64,000 nucleotides of DNA. Source: Chlamydiota bacterium (GTDB lineage Bacteria; Chlamydiota; Chlamydiia; Chlamydiales; Rhabdochlamydiaceae). This document shows positions 54,318 to 62,896 of the stretch, one piece after another. The notes beneath the pieces are model-generated. The model was given only the letters and a program-made list of their open reading frames with translations, had not been told where the DNA came from and ran no database searches. The stretch's first letter is position 1, and the number at the start of each line of letters is the position of its first letter. The stretch spans positions 58,816-122,815 of the forward strand of contig JAPLSW010000032.1 of NCBI GenBank assembly GCA_026398435.1, written 5' to 3'. The position numbers and the translations under genes are program-made.

Positions 54318-54760
54318 TGCAAGGATCCCCATCTTCTAGCTACTCTTCATTTAGCGCTGAAGAAACAATAATTATTGCATCCCAGCTCGCAAAATCACTT
54401 ATAAAAGGTGATATAGTAACACTGCACGGGCCCCTTGGAGCTGGGAAAACAACTTTTGTAAAAGGTATTATTTCTGCACTTTGCAATATCAGTTTACATG
54501 AAGTATCAAGTCCGACTTTTACTTATATGAACATATATACCGGGGAAAATCCTGTACATCATTTTGATCTATACAGGATCACAAATGAAGAGCAGTTTTT
54601 TCAATTGGGTCTTTGTGAATATTTAGACCAAAATGCTATCTGCCTTGTTGAGTGGCCAGAAAAAATTTCCTCCTACCTAAAAAATCCAAGCCTGCGAATT
54701 ACATTAAGCTATCGAGACGCAAATGAGCGGCTGATTGAAATCACAAGAGAAAAAAAATGA
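54317..54760 (+). CDS. tsaE: tRNA threonylcarbamoyladenosine biosynthesis ATPase TsaE
   Basis: Part of the TsaBDE machinery that makes t6A37 in ANN-decoding tRNAs. At 147 residues it has the Walker A motif GPLGAGKTT (38-46), the switch SSPTFTYMNIY, and HFDLYRI with LVEWPEK. It overlaps its upstream neighbour by one base and engB by four, so the three are translationally coupled. Corresponds to CT537. Confidence 0.93.
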   Translation: MQGSPSSSYSSFSAEETIIIASQLAKSLIKGDIVTLHGPLGAGKTTFVKGIISALCNISLHEVSSPTFTYMNIYTGENPVHHFDLYRITNEEQFFQLGLCEYLDQNAICLVEWPEKISSYLKNPSLRITLSYRDANERLIEITREKK

Positions 54761-55374
54761 AAAAACTTGAGTTCCAAAAGACAAATTACGTCCGCTCTGT
54801 GATAGAACCAAGCAACTATCCTACGTACTATAAAGGAAAAGATCATCTCCCTGAAATTGCAATTGTTGGAAGATCAAATGTAGGAAAGTCCTCACTCATT
54901 AACCACCTTACTCAAGTAAAAATCCTTGCAAAGGTCTCTTCAGTTCCTGGAAAAACACAAACAATTAACTTCTATCTTGTGGATAACCAATTAAGCCTTG
55001 TTGACCTTCCGGGTTACGGATTTTCTAAAGTAGGCTATGCCTTAAAAAAGGTATGGGCTGACTCCCTGGAAACATATCTTAAAACAAGACAAGAGCTGCA
55101 ACTAATCCTTTTACTTATCGACCTTAGAAGAACTCTTTCTGAAGATGACCGTGGCTTTATAGAATGGGCAGCGGCAAATCAAAAACCACTGTACTTCATC
55201 TTTACTAAAGCCGACAAGCTTTCTAAGGCAGAAAAAAAAGAGTCTCTCGCAGCTCTTGTGCAATCTATTAGTGAAGTTTATCCTCTGCAACCTTTAGAAT
55301 ATATCGCTTATTCAGTCAAAGATATCGACTGCAGAATACAACTTCGAGAAAAACTTCAACAATTAGTAACATAA
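54757..55374 (+). CDS. engB: Ribosome biogenesis GTPase YsxC/EngB
   Basis: A GTPase of 205 residues needed for large-subunit assembly. The G1 loop GRSNVGKSS is at 38-46, the G2 region has PGKTQTINFY, G3 is DLPGYGFSK, G4 is TKADK, and the G5-like SVK is near the end. It overlaps tsaE by four bases, and the exonuclease gene follows after nine. Confidence 0.95.
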   Translation: MKKLEFQKTNYVRSVIEPSNYPTYYKGKDHLPEIAIVGRSNVGKSSLINHLTQVKILAKVSSVPGKTQTINFYLVDNQLSLVDLPGYGFSKVGYALKKVWADSLETYLKTRQELQLILLLIDLRRTLSEDDRGFIEWAAANQKPLYFIFTKADKLSKAEKKESLAALVQSISEVYPLQPLEYIAYSVKDIDCRIQLREKLQQLVT

Positions 55375-55383
55375 GAGATTCCC

Positions 55384-56133
55384 ATGGGTTTACTGAAAAA
55401 CGAGCTATTTGTCTGTCTTGATTTAGAAACAACAGGACTTGTTCCTGAAACGGATCATATCATTGAAGTGGCAGCGGTTTTATTCACCTCAGAAGGGATC
55501 GTTAAAAGTTTTGAAACACTCATAGATCCAGGCTGCCCTATTTCTCCAGAGTCGATGGCCATACACCATATCACAGATGATATGGTAAAAGGGAAACCTA
55601 GCATCGCGGATGTTCTTCCTCAGATTATTCAATTTGTCGGCAGGCATACTATCGTAGGTCACGGCATAACTATGGATATCGCTTTTCTTGTACAAGCCGC
55701 TAAAAAACTAAGTATTCACAGCAATCTAGCTACGCAACTTTTCTTCGATACCCTCCGCCTAGCCAGACTCTATGGAGAGAGCCCAACTAACTCCCTACAA
55801 AAACTTCGTGAGCATTTTAATATTCCTGCTGAAGGCGCTCATCGAGCGATGAATGATGTACTCGTAAACATTGAAGTTTTTAAATTTCTAACAGTCAATT
55901 TTAAAACAAAAGAACAAGTCGAAGAAAGACTTTCCAGACCCATTCCCCTAAAAACCATGCCTCTTGGAAAACACAAAGGAAGACCTTTTGCAGAAATCCC
56001 AGTAGAGTATCTACAATGGGCTGTAAATAAGGATTTCGATCAAGATCTGATGTTTTCTTTAAAAAATGAGCTTAAGAAAAGGAAGAAGGGTACGCAATTC
56101 GGCCAAGCCGGCAATCCTTTTGCAAACCTTTAA
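55384..56133 (+). CDS. DnaQ-like 3'-5' exonuclease with C-terminal domain
   Basis: A DEDDh exonuclease of 249 residues. Exo I is CLDLETTG with Asp13 and Glu15, Exo II is GHGITMDIAFL, and Exo III is HRAMNDV. It could serve as the proofreading epsilon subunit or as an RNase T/oligoribonuclease-like enzyme. An extra C-terminal unit from about residue 195 (MPLGKHKGRPFAEIPVEYLQW) is a small domain often attached to such nucleases. Position after tsaE/engB fits CT536. Confidence 0.85.
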   Translation: MGLLKNELFVCLDLETTGLVPETDHIIEVAAVLFTSEGIVKSFETLIDPGCPISPESMAIHHITDDMVKGKPSIADVLPQIIQFVGRHTIVGHGITMDIAFLVQAAKKLSIHSNLATQLFFDTLRLARLYGESPTNSLQKLREHFNIPAEGAHRAMNDVLVNIEVFKFLTVNFKTKEQVEERLSRPIPLKTMPLGKHKGRPFAEIPVEYLQWAVNKDFDQDLMFSLKNELKKRKKGTQFGQAGNPFANL

Positions 56134-56247
56134 AGTTGAATTTTTAAGAATTCCTCTGCTAAAAAAACATTCGTTTATTATACTCTAAACTTCTTAACTT
56201 ACCCATATTTTAAAAGCTACGATACTTTGAACAAGGAAATCCGTTCT

Positions 56248-57450
56248 GTGAATAAACTCAGCTTAAAAGATCTAGATGTAAAAAATAAAAAAGTCCTTAT
56301 TCGAGTAGATTTTAATGTTCCTCTGACACCTGAGGGTTTAATCTCCGATGCTACACGCATTCAAGAGTCACTCCCTTCCATAGAATATGTTCTTAAGTCT
56401 GGTGGAAGCGTTATCCTTATGAGCCACATGGGAAGACCTAAAGGGAAAAAAGATCCGGCATTCTCCCTTACACCTTGCGCTAAATACCTTTCTGCTCTTT
56501 TAAAAATCCCTGTAAAAATGGCTCCTGACTGTATTGGTGAAGAAACAGAAACTCTCGTAAAAAATATGTACCCGGGGCAAGTAATCCTTCTAGAAAACCT
56601 CCGATTTTATCCCGCAGAGGAAAAACCCGAACTTGACCCTTCCTTTGCAAAAAACTTAGCAAAACTCGGTGACATCTATGTAAATGATGCTTTTGGCACG
56701 GCTCATAGAAAACATTCTTCTACCGCAGTTATTGCTCAGTATTTTCCTGGAAAAGCCGCAGCCGGATTCTTACTAGAAAAAGAAATAAGCGCATTAAGCA
56801 GCATTCTCTTGGAACCTAAGCAACCTTTTTTTGCTATTGTCGGCGGTTCCAAAATATCTTCTAAAATGGGAGTGCTTCTCTCTCTTGCGACCAAAACAAA
56901 AGCGATCTTCATAGGGGGTGGAATGTCTTACACTTTTATGAAAGCTAGAGGTCTTACCATTGGAGACTCGATCCACGAAGATGATCAAATGCAAGCGGCC
57001 AAAAATTTTACGGAGTTTTGTAAGAATCACTCTGTAGAACTTTTTCTTCCCATCGATTTAGTTGTAGCAAGTACTTATGGTCCCGATGCTCCAAGCCAAG
57101 TAATACAAGTGGAAGATGGAATTCCAGATGGTTTTCAAGGAATGGATATTGGCCCTAAAACACGAGAACTCTGGCAGAAAAAGCTACTTGATGCCAAAAC
57201 AATTTTTTGGAACGGTCCATTAGGGGTATTTGAATTCCTAAAGTTTTCCGAAGGGACATTTACTATCGCTAGAACTATAGCCTCTTTACCCGGATGCTCT
57301 TCTATTGTTGGGGGAGGGGACTCAGTTGCCGCAATCAATCAATTAGGAATCGCTGATAAATTCACCCATATTTCTACAGGCGGCGGAGCCTCCTTAGAAT
57401 TTATTGAATTTGGAAACCTTCCGGGAATTGAAGCTTTATCAAAGAAATAA
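56248..57450 (+). CDS. pgk: Phosphoglycerate kinase
   Basis: Glycolytic ATP-forming step. At 400 residues from GTG 56248 it is standard length. N-terminal RVDFNVPL, substrate arginines in HMGRPKG and ENLRFYP, and the C-terminal GGGDSVAAI nucleotide loop are present. I chose GTG at 56248, which follows AAGGA by ten bases; a TTG at 56227 would add seven residues across that site. It complements the sugar-phosphate import by UhpC. Confidence 0.96.
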   Translation: MNKLSLKDLDVKNKKVLIRVDFNVPLTPEGLISDATRIQESLPSIEYVLKSGGSVILMSHMGRPKGKKDPAFSLTPCAKYLSALLKIPVKMAPDCIGEETETLVKNMYPGQVILLENLRFYPAEEKPELDPSFAKNLAKLGDIYVNDAFGTAHRKHSSTAVIAQYFPGKAAAGFLLEKEISALSSILLEPKQPFFAIVGGSKISSKMGVLLSLATKTKAIFIGGGMSYTFMKARGLTIGDSIHEDDQMQAAKNFTEFCKNHSVELFLPIDLVVASTYGPDAPSQVIQVEDGIPDGFQGMDIGPKTRELWQKKLLDAKTIFWNGPLGVFEFLKFSEGTFTIARTIASLPGCSSIVGGGDSVAAINQLGIADKFTHISTGGGASLEFIEFGNLPGIEALSKK

Positions 57451-57802
57451 ATTTACTCCCAATTCGCAATATGCAAATTTAAAATTTACATAGCTAGAAG
57501 ATAGGCGTTTTTCCATAATTTCTTCTGGTAAATTGTTTGCTTTTTTTTATTATTAAAATATGGATTTGCTAGCAAAAAAACTTATAATTGAAAATTAACT
57601 TTCAAACTATCATTTTGCAAAGAAATTATAAGATCTTGTTGTCAAATAAACCAAAATCCATATAATTAGAAGCATTCTATAGGATAGTCATCAAACCAAT
57701 GACAAAGGCCACTAAAATGCCAAAGTTTGAGCATTCGTATCCACGGCAAAATCTTTATTGCCACAGAGAGCCTAACCTTCCCCTACTTTTGAGAGATCAG
57801 CC
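57451..57802. other. Intergenic region upstream of the nucleotide carrier
   Basis: A 352-base gap. It contains one strong promoter (57639-57666) and, downstream of it, a 38-codon frame starting ATG at 57700 that overlaps the carrier ATG. That frame has no ribosome binding site or recognisable product. The first 190 bases are very AT-rich and show nothing else. Confidence 0.5.
57639..57666 (+). promoter_or_regulatory. Strong sigma-70-type promoter of the nucleotide carrier
   Basis: TTGTCA (57639-57644) and a perfect TATAAT (57661-57666) are separated by 16 bases. The predicted start near 57673 leaves an unusually long leader of about 130 bases before the carrier ATG. Confidence 0.7.
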
Positions 57803-59389
57803 ATGTCTATAGCTCCCAATAATACCTCTAAGGAATTTGGTCCGATACGGTCTTTTTTATGGCCGATTCATTTTAGTGAACTGAAAAAATTCATCCCAAT
57901 GCTTGGGATTTTTTTCTTTGTAGGCTTTAATTACAGCATCTTACGTATCACAAAAGATGCTCTTGTAGTTACTGCTCCGGGATCCGGCGCCGAAGCTCTG
58001 CCGTTTCTTAAAGTTTGGGCTATCTTGCCCATGGCATTCCTGTTCACCTTTATATTTACCAGAGTTTCAAACAAATTAAGTCGAGAAAAAGTCTTCTACG
58101 TCATGATGAGCATTTTCATCGGGTTCTTTTTCCTCTTTGCGCTTGTTCTATATCCTTGCAGAGACACCCTCCACCCTCATCAACTTGCAGACACTATGCA
58201 AAGTTACCTTCCCCTCGGACTTAAAGGTCTTGTAGCCATCTTCCGAAACTGGACTTATTCTGCTTTTTACGTAATGGCGGAGATGTGGAGCACTATTATA
58301 ATGACAGTCCTTGCATGGGGATTTGCTAACGAAGTGACCTCGGTTAAGGATGCTAAGCGTTATTACGGGGTGCTTGGAATTGCTATAAACATTTCAGGAA
58401 TTGCTGCTGGATATACAGTAACACTACTGTCTCAGCAGGCATTCAATCCCACCCTATTTATAGGAACAGACGCTTGGGGCCAATCCATTTTCTTTATCAA
58501 TGCCATAATTATTGTAAGCTCCCTCGCATGCGTTGCCTGCTTTAGATATATGCACAAGATCGGGTTTGGATATAACTCAGCCACTTATAAGCATCACCAC
58601 GGCGAAACTAAAGTTAAAATGGGACTTAGAAAAAACTTTGCTTACCTTGCCAAATCTAAATATTTAGTGTGTCTGGCTCTTATAGTCGTAATGTATAATA
58701 TAGCGATTAACCTTGTGGAAGTTGTCTGGAAAGACCAGATGAAGCAACTCTGCCCCAATCCTAGCGAATTTAACGCTTATATGGGACAGGTCCTTACAGC
58801 CGGCGGCATCATAGCCACAATCGTTAGTATATTCATCTTAGGTACTGTAATAAGAAAATTCAGCTGGAAAACAAGCGCTCTAATTTCCCCCATCATCATG
58901 ATCACGACGGGAATTGGGTTCTTCTCATTTATCCTATTTAAAGATACAAGCTTTGGTAGCTTGGCAGTCTGGATTGGAGCCACACCACTTGCAGTAGGGG
59001 TGTTCTTCGGATCCCTACAGAACTGTCTGGCAAGAGCTTCTAAATACACATTCTTCGATGCTACAAAGGAAATTGCTTTTATCCCCTTATCTAAAGAAAG
59101 CAAGCTTAAAGGAAAAGCTGCAATTGACGGAGTAGGCTCAAGACTTGGCAAATCCGGCGGATCTGTCATTCACCAAGGGCTTCTTATGTTCTCAGGTACT
59201 GTAGCGCTTAGTACTCCTTATGTAGCAGTCCTCCTTTTTGGTGTGATTGGAGCGTGGATGCTCGCTGTAAAAGCTCTTGGCAAACAATTTAACGTCCTAG
59301 TAAGTCAGCACGACACTCTTACTGTTCCTGAAGATGATAAACAGAATCAGGACATAGCTACAGGAGCCCCTGCAGCAACAACGACCTAA
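57803..59389 (+). CDS. ntt: ADP/ATP translocase-family nucleotide carrier
   Basis: A 528-residue inner-membrane protein of the plastid/Rickettsia/Chlamydia nucleotide transporter (TLC/NTT) family with about eleven to twelve helices. The N-terminal LRITKDALVVTAPGSGAEALPFLKV region is highly typical and includes the conserved Lys-Asp. Also present are MAEMWSTIIMTVLAWGFANE and FFDATKEIAFIPL. Members exchange host ATP for ADP or import other nucleotides, and chlamydiae carry several with different substrates. Which substrate this one takes cannot be read from the sequence. It has its own promoter and long leader. Confidence 0.93.
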   Translation: MSIAPNNTSKEFGPIRSFLWPIHFSELKKFIPMLGIFFFVGFNYSILRITKDALVVTAPGSGAEALPFLKVWAILPMAFLFTFIFTRVSNKLSREKVFYVMMSIFIGFFFLFALVLYPCRDTLHPHQLADTMQSYLPLGLKGLVAIFRNWTYSAFYVMAEMWSTIIMTVLAWGFANEVTSVKDAKRYYGVLGIAINISGIAAGYTVTLLSQQAFNPTLFIGTDAWGQSIFFINAIIIVSSLACVACFRYMHKIGFGYNSATYKHHHGETKVKMGLRKNFAYLAKSKYLVCLALIVVMYNIAINLVEVVWKDQMKQLCPNPSEFNAYMGQVLTAGGIIATIVSIFILGTVIRKFSWKTSALISPIIMITTGIGFFSFILFKDTSFGSLAVWIGATPLAVGVFFGSLQNCLARASKYTFFDATKEIAFIPLSKESKLKGKAAIDGVGSRLGKSGGSVIHQGLLMFSGTVALSTPYVAVLLFGVIGAWMLAVKALGKQFNVLVSQHDTLTVPEDDKQNQDIATGAPAATTT

Positions 59390-59479
59390 TTATAGGCTTC
59401 CCCTTTCCTATATAATAGGCAAAAAGTACGGTACATGATAAGAAGAGTATTTTAATCATCACCACTGGTAAGAACCTGC

Positions 59480-60109
59480 ATGGAACAATTCGTTGAATTT
59501 ATCACACAGCACGCTTCAAAGGCACATTGGTTTATTTTTTTAAGCCTGCTACTTGCTGGCTGCAACATTCCCATCAGCATCGATGTTGTTCTGATACTAA
59601 GCGCTGTTCTTGCAGCCTCTTTTGTTCCAGAACATACCTACCTCCTTTTTGGAAGCGTCCTATTTGGCTGCATGTTTTCCGCTTGGATAGCCTATTTCCT
59701 AGGAAGATTTATCGGAGATAAACTCGTAAAATTCAGATTTTTTGCAAAACTTCTTCATCCCCAAAGACTAGAAAAGCTCCAAGGGTTTTATTCAAAATAT
59801 GGAATATGGACATTCATTATAGGAAGATTCATTCCCTTTGGAGTACGCAACTGTATTTTTATGACAAGCGGAATGAGCAAAATGCCTTTTAAAACATTTG
59901 CGCTAAGAGATGCTGTTGGTTGCACTATCTGGACAACGTGCTCTTTTACCGTTTTTTATATGATAGGACAAAACTTCCAAACCATTTGGGAATCAGTAAA
60001 GACATTTAATATCATCATATTTGCAGCTTTCAGTGTGACGGGAATTATCGTCTTCTGGTATAAGCTAAAGAAAAGAAAGCGTATAGAAGCCAGCAACAAA
60101 ACCCCGTAG
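59480..60109 (+). CDS. DedA-family membrane protein
   Basis: A 209-residue inner-membrane protein with several helices and the DedA/SNARE-associated signature GRFIPFGVRNCIFMTSGMSK (about 115-134). Members act in membrane homeostasis, and some are undecaprenyl-phosphate or phospholipid flippases. The basic C-terminus (KLKKRKR) faces the cytoplasm. The pgsA-like gene starts 24 bases later, so the two may act together in lipid metabolism. Confidence 0.88.
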   Translation: MEQFVEFITQHASKAHWFIFLSLLLAGCNIPISIDVVLILSAVLAASFVPEHTYLLFGSVLFGCMFSAWIAYFLGRFIGDKLVKFRFFAKLLHPQRLEKLQGFYSKYGIWTFIIGRFIPFGVRNCIFMTSGMSKMPFKTFALRDAVGCTIWTTCSFTVFYMIGQNFQTIWESVKTFNIIIFAAFSVTGIIVFWYKLKKRKRIEASNKTP

Positions 60110-60133
60110 AAAAACTAATTTTCTTATCCGCCA

Positions 60134-60661
60134 TTGAAAAAAAAACAAAAGCTTGTTCATAAGATGTTCAACTTATCCAATAGTTTATCTCTCGTAAGAG
60201 CGCCGCTGGCTCTGCTTTTCCTAATGGAAAGTACAACTATCCGAATCATAGCAATAATTCTTGCCATGATTACAGATAGCATTGACGGCTACGTTGCAAG
60301 AAGATCGAAATCGGCTTCCCGCTTTGGAGCCATACTCGATCCTGCTATGGATAAATTCTTTGTCTACTTTGCATTAACTGTATTTTTCTTAGAGGGGAAA
60401 CTTGAACTTTGGCAGGCACTTGCCATGATTTCGAGAGACTTCTTTCTTGTATTTTTTGCCATCTATCTTTTTGCTGTAGGCTCCCTTCGCAACTACGAAT
60501 ACCGCTCTATCCGGTTTGGAAAGATATCTACTGCGCTGCAGTTCCTCGTACTGCTTGGAATCTGCTTTAACATCGTTTTCCCAGCGGCCGTTTTCCTCGT
60601 ATTCGTCCTATTAGGCTCGCTTGCTTTCGTTGAGCTTTTTGTCCGGTTGCGAGTCTCTTAG
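60134..60661 (+). CDS. pgsA: CDP-alcohol phosphatidyltransferase
   Basis: A small membrane enzyme that transfers a phosphatidyl group from CDP-diacylglycerol to an alcohol, most likely glycerol 3-phosphate (PgsA-type). The signature D-x2-DG-x2-AR-x8-G-x3-D-x3-D is complete in DSIDGYVARRSKSASRFGAI followed by LDPAMDK. At 175 residues (from TTG 60134; ATG at 60164 gives the family-like start MFNLSNSLSLVR) it is typical. The substrate alcohol is inferred. It uses the product of cdsA. Confidence 0.85.
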   Translation: MKKKQKLVHKMFNLSNSLSLVRAPLALLFLMESTTIRIIAIILAMITDSIDGYVARRSKSASRFGAILDPAMDKFFVYFALTVFFLEGKLELWQALAMISRDFFLVFFAIYLFAVGSLRNYEYRSIRFGKISTALQFLVLLGICFNIVFPAAVFLVFVLLGSLAFVELFVRLRVS

Positions 60662-60679
60662 AGTTGAACTTAGACTCAG

Positions 60680-61375
60680 CTATTGACTTACCAGCCTACG
60701 ATATTCTTCCCAAATTTTTTCTCCCCGTTTGGTTAAAGAAACTTGAGCAGGATCCGTACCTAACCCCATTATATCTCCAAACATTATATGTACAATTGAA
60801 AGCATTTCTGGATCAGAAATGGCTGAGTGACCTATTTCTTGGAGCATAGTTTGTGTACTCAATCCCGCCAATCCCATTAATATCGATAGCTGTTCTTCTA
60901 AATAAAAGATCAGATAATTATCACCGGTACAAAACTTAAGAGAAACATGTTCACAATGAATTTTCTCTTCTAATCGAGCTGTTAATTGAGCTAAAATATC
61001 ACCTTTCTCTTCGTTGGTGTATTTACACCAATTAGAATATAAAATTGCGTAATATTGGGTCGACTGGGTTGTCCCTACAGGTTTCAAAGGACATAACCTT
61101 CCCACATCTGAACTTGTAAATGCAATGCTCACCCAAGTATTAGGGAGTATCCTAGGAACGGTTAATGCCTGAATAGGTCGTCCATCTAATACTTGATTAA
61201 CCTTCCGACTTGTATCCCCTTTGATTAAATTATTTCCATCAACCATAAGCCCCTGTACTACCAGATCACTTAATTGAGGAAGAGAGGAAATTTTTTTTAT
61301 TAGATCATCAATCGTACTTTTTTCATCAATATCTACTGGGAAAAATTGGGATCTCGCACCTACATTTACTATCAT
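60680..61375 (-). CDS. Orphan protein with possible ubiquitin-like N-terminus
   Basis: A 231-residue soluble protein I do not recognise. The first 78 residues follow a ubiquitin-like layout: strand MIVNVGA, strand FPVDIDEKS, helix TIDDLIKKISSL, strand LVVQGLMVDGN, the turn LIKGDTSRKVNQVL and the last strand PIQALTVPRI. It does not end in Gly-Gly but continues into a second domain of 150 residues with several Cys and hydrophobic helices. AGAGG lies five bases before the ATG. It stands alone between pgsA and mscS on the opposite strand, beside a 323-base gap. The domain call is by eye. A host-directed role would be inference. Confidence 0.65.
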   Translation of the reverse strand: MIVNVGARSQFFPVDIDEKSTIDDLIKKISSLPQLSDLVVQGLMVDGNNLIKGDTSRKVNQVLDGRPIQALTVPRILPNTWVSIAFTSSDVGRLCPLKPVGTTQSTQYYAILYSNWCKYTNEEKGDILAQLTARLEEKIHCEHVSLKFCTGDNYLIFYLEEQLSILMGLAGLSTQTMLQEIGHSAISDPEMLSIVHIMFGDIMGLGTDPAQVSLTKRGEKIWEEYRRLVSQ

Positions 61376-61698
61376 TATCGCCTCTCTTTAATCACATGCC
61401 ATAACCACTACGATAAAATTAGATCATATAAATAAATCTTACTGAATCCATATAAATACCAAACAAACACTTTTAAATGCAATTAACCCTTAAACCTCCA
61501 AATGAAACGAAACAACTGCGAGCCTCTCATTCGAATTAATTTAATCACTACAAAAGGATCAAATGGCAAATTTACAGATTCAAGGATATGTACCACTTCA
61601 TTTTAAAACTTTAGCATCTAGATGATCAGGCATACACATTAGCAATAAACCTGATTTTTCTAGGTTAAGCAACTTTCAAATTCAGGTCTACATACCTC
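61376..61698. other. Intergenic gap upstream of the orphan protein
   Basis: A 323-base AT-rich gap between the orphan protein and mscS. Apart from the possible gene remnant at 61563-61709, I see no gene, RNA or repeat here. Confidence 0.4.
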
Positions 61699-61709
61699 TT
61701 AGAGTTTAA
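61563..61709 (+). pseudogene. Possible small gene remnant with an internal stop
   Basis: AAAAGGA sits four bases before an ATG that opens 20 codons (MANLQIQGYVPLHFKTLASR), then TGA. The same frame continues for 27 codons to TAA. The two parts share a motif, LQIQGYVPL and FQIQVYIPL, which suggests a decayed gene with a repeated unit. It overlaps the mscS 3' end on the other strand. Weak evidence; chance is possible. Confidence 0.25.
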
Positions 61710-62778
61710 GAGTCGATTCAATGGCAAAGGTTTGCACAGGCATTTTTACACCTTCTTTGTCTAGTATCTGATAGATACCAACTAAAATCTCTTCTTTTAC
61801 AGCTAGGTACTCAGGGAGCTCTGTTGCAACAACATAGGCATCAAGATAGATACCAAGCGCTGATTCATTCACCGTATTCAAAAAAACTAGAGGCTCATAA
61901 CTCGGATCTACAGAAGGATGTGCTTTTAAAAATACCCTGCAATTTTCCGTTAAAGTTTTGAGTTTTGAGAAGTCAGAATGCCGGATGTTAATATGTTCTA
62001 AAATTCTACGATGGGACATCCTTGATGAATTGATAACCAGAGCATTAGAAAATATGGCGTTAGGTAGATATACTGGGCGCTTGTCCTTATCTCGTATCAC
62101 AGTCAGATACCAGCCTATCTCTTCTACGACTACCGGACCTTCAAGATTCTGAGAGGGAAGGCTAATCTGGTCACCCACTAAAAAAGGCCGGGTAATAGAA
62201 AGCATAAGACCACCACAAAAGTTGCTTATGACATCTTTTGCTGCAAAGCCGACTGTTGCAGCACCAATTCCTCCAAAAGCCAGAAGCGGCCAAATATCTA
62301 GCTGAAATACTTGTAAAATAATGAGTATCGATAAGATGTAAATCACCATAGAAAGCAGCTTACCTAGAGTATGGCCAAGGCCCGAAGAGACCATCTTGGG
62401 ATGGTATTGCAAAGCATGTAATACATGCTTTTTCCAGCGAATAGCCATCCACGTGATGCAAATAACAAAAATTGAACTTATAAAGGGTCTTGTAGATTCA
62501 GCAAAATTTGAAAGCGAAAACCTCTCGGCTAAAATATGAATGATATAATATGTAGCGAGCGCCGCGCAAAGGACTTTAAAGGGAGTTAAAATAATAACAT
62601 CAATCTTACAAGTCCAAGAGGAAGCTTTATTTTCCTCTTTACGACTTATTTTTCTTATAAAGACCGAAACGACCCATTGTAAAAGCAGAAGAGCTCCAAG
62701 TCCTAAAAAAATCTCTACCATCCAAATGGAGCTCTTATCTATAAGAGTCGAATAATTAATACTATAGAATTTATCCAC
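61699..62778 (-). CDS. MscS-family mechanosensitive channel
   Basis: An inner-membrane channel of 359 residues that releases solutes under osmotic shock. Four or five helices lead to the pore-lining TM3 (GGIGAATVGFAAKDVISNF, glycine/alanine-rich), followed by the beta domain (GDQISLPSQNLEGPVVVEEIGW) and a C-terminal alpha/beta domain. I chose GTG at 62778 because GGGAG lies five bases before it; the frame could start further upstream at 62820. It is divergent from sppA. Confidence 0.85.
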   Translation of the reverse strand: MDKFYSINYSTLIDKSSIWMVEIFLGLGALLLLQWVVSVFIRKISRKEENKASSWTCKIDVIILTPFKVLCAALATYYIIHILAERFSLSNFAESTRPFISSIFVICITWMAIRWKKHVLHALQYHPKMVSSGLGHTLGKLLSMVIYILSILIILQVFQLDIWPLLAFGGIGAATVGFAAKDVISNFCGGLMLSITRPFLVGDQISLPSQNLEGPVVVEEIGWYLTVIRDKDKRPVYLPNAIFSNALVINSSRMSHRRILEHINIRHSDFSKLKTLTENCRVFLKAHPSVDPSYEPLVFLNTVNESALGIYLDAYVVATELPEYLAVKEEILVGIYQILDKEGVKMPVQTFAIESTLKL

Positions 62779-62896
62779 ACTTTCTCCCTTTACTTTTAAG
62801 GTTACAAGGCAAAATCGCACGCGTCAAGACTAATATTGTAGAGAAAAAACCTCCAAATTTCTAACATAAAATATATTACTTACTTGGCGGGATATT

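Noticed and set aside
58777..59169. Minus-strand frame of 130 codons opposite the nucleotide carrier
   Set aside because: Opposite conserved transporter helices, no start signal; shadow.
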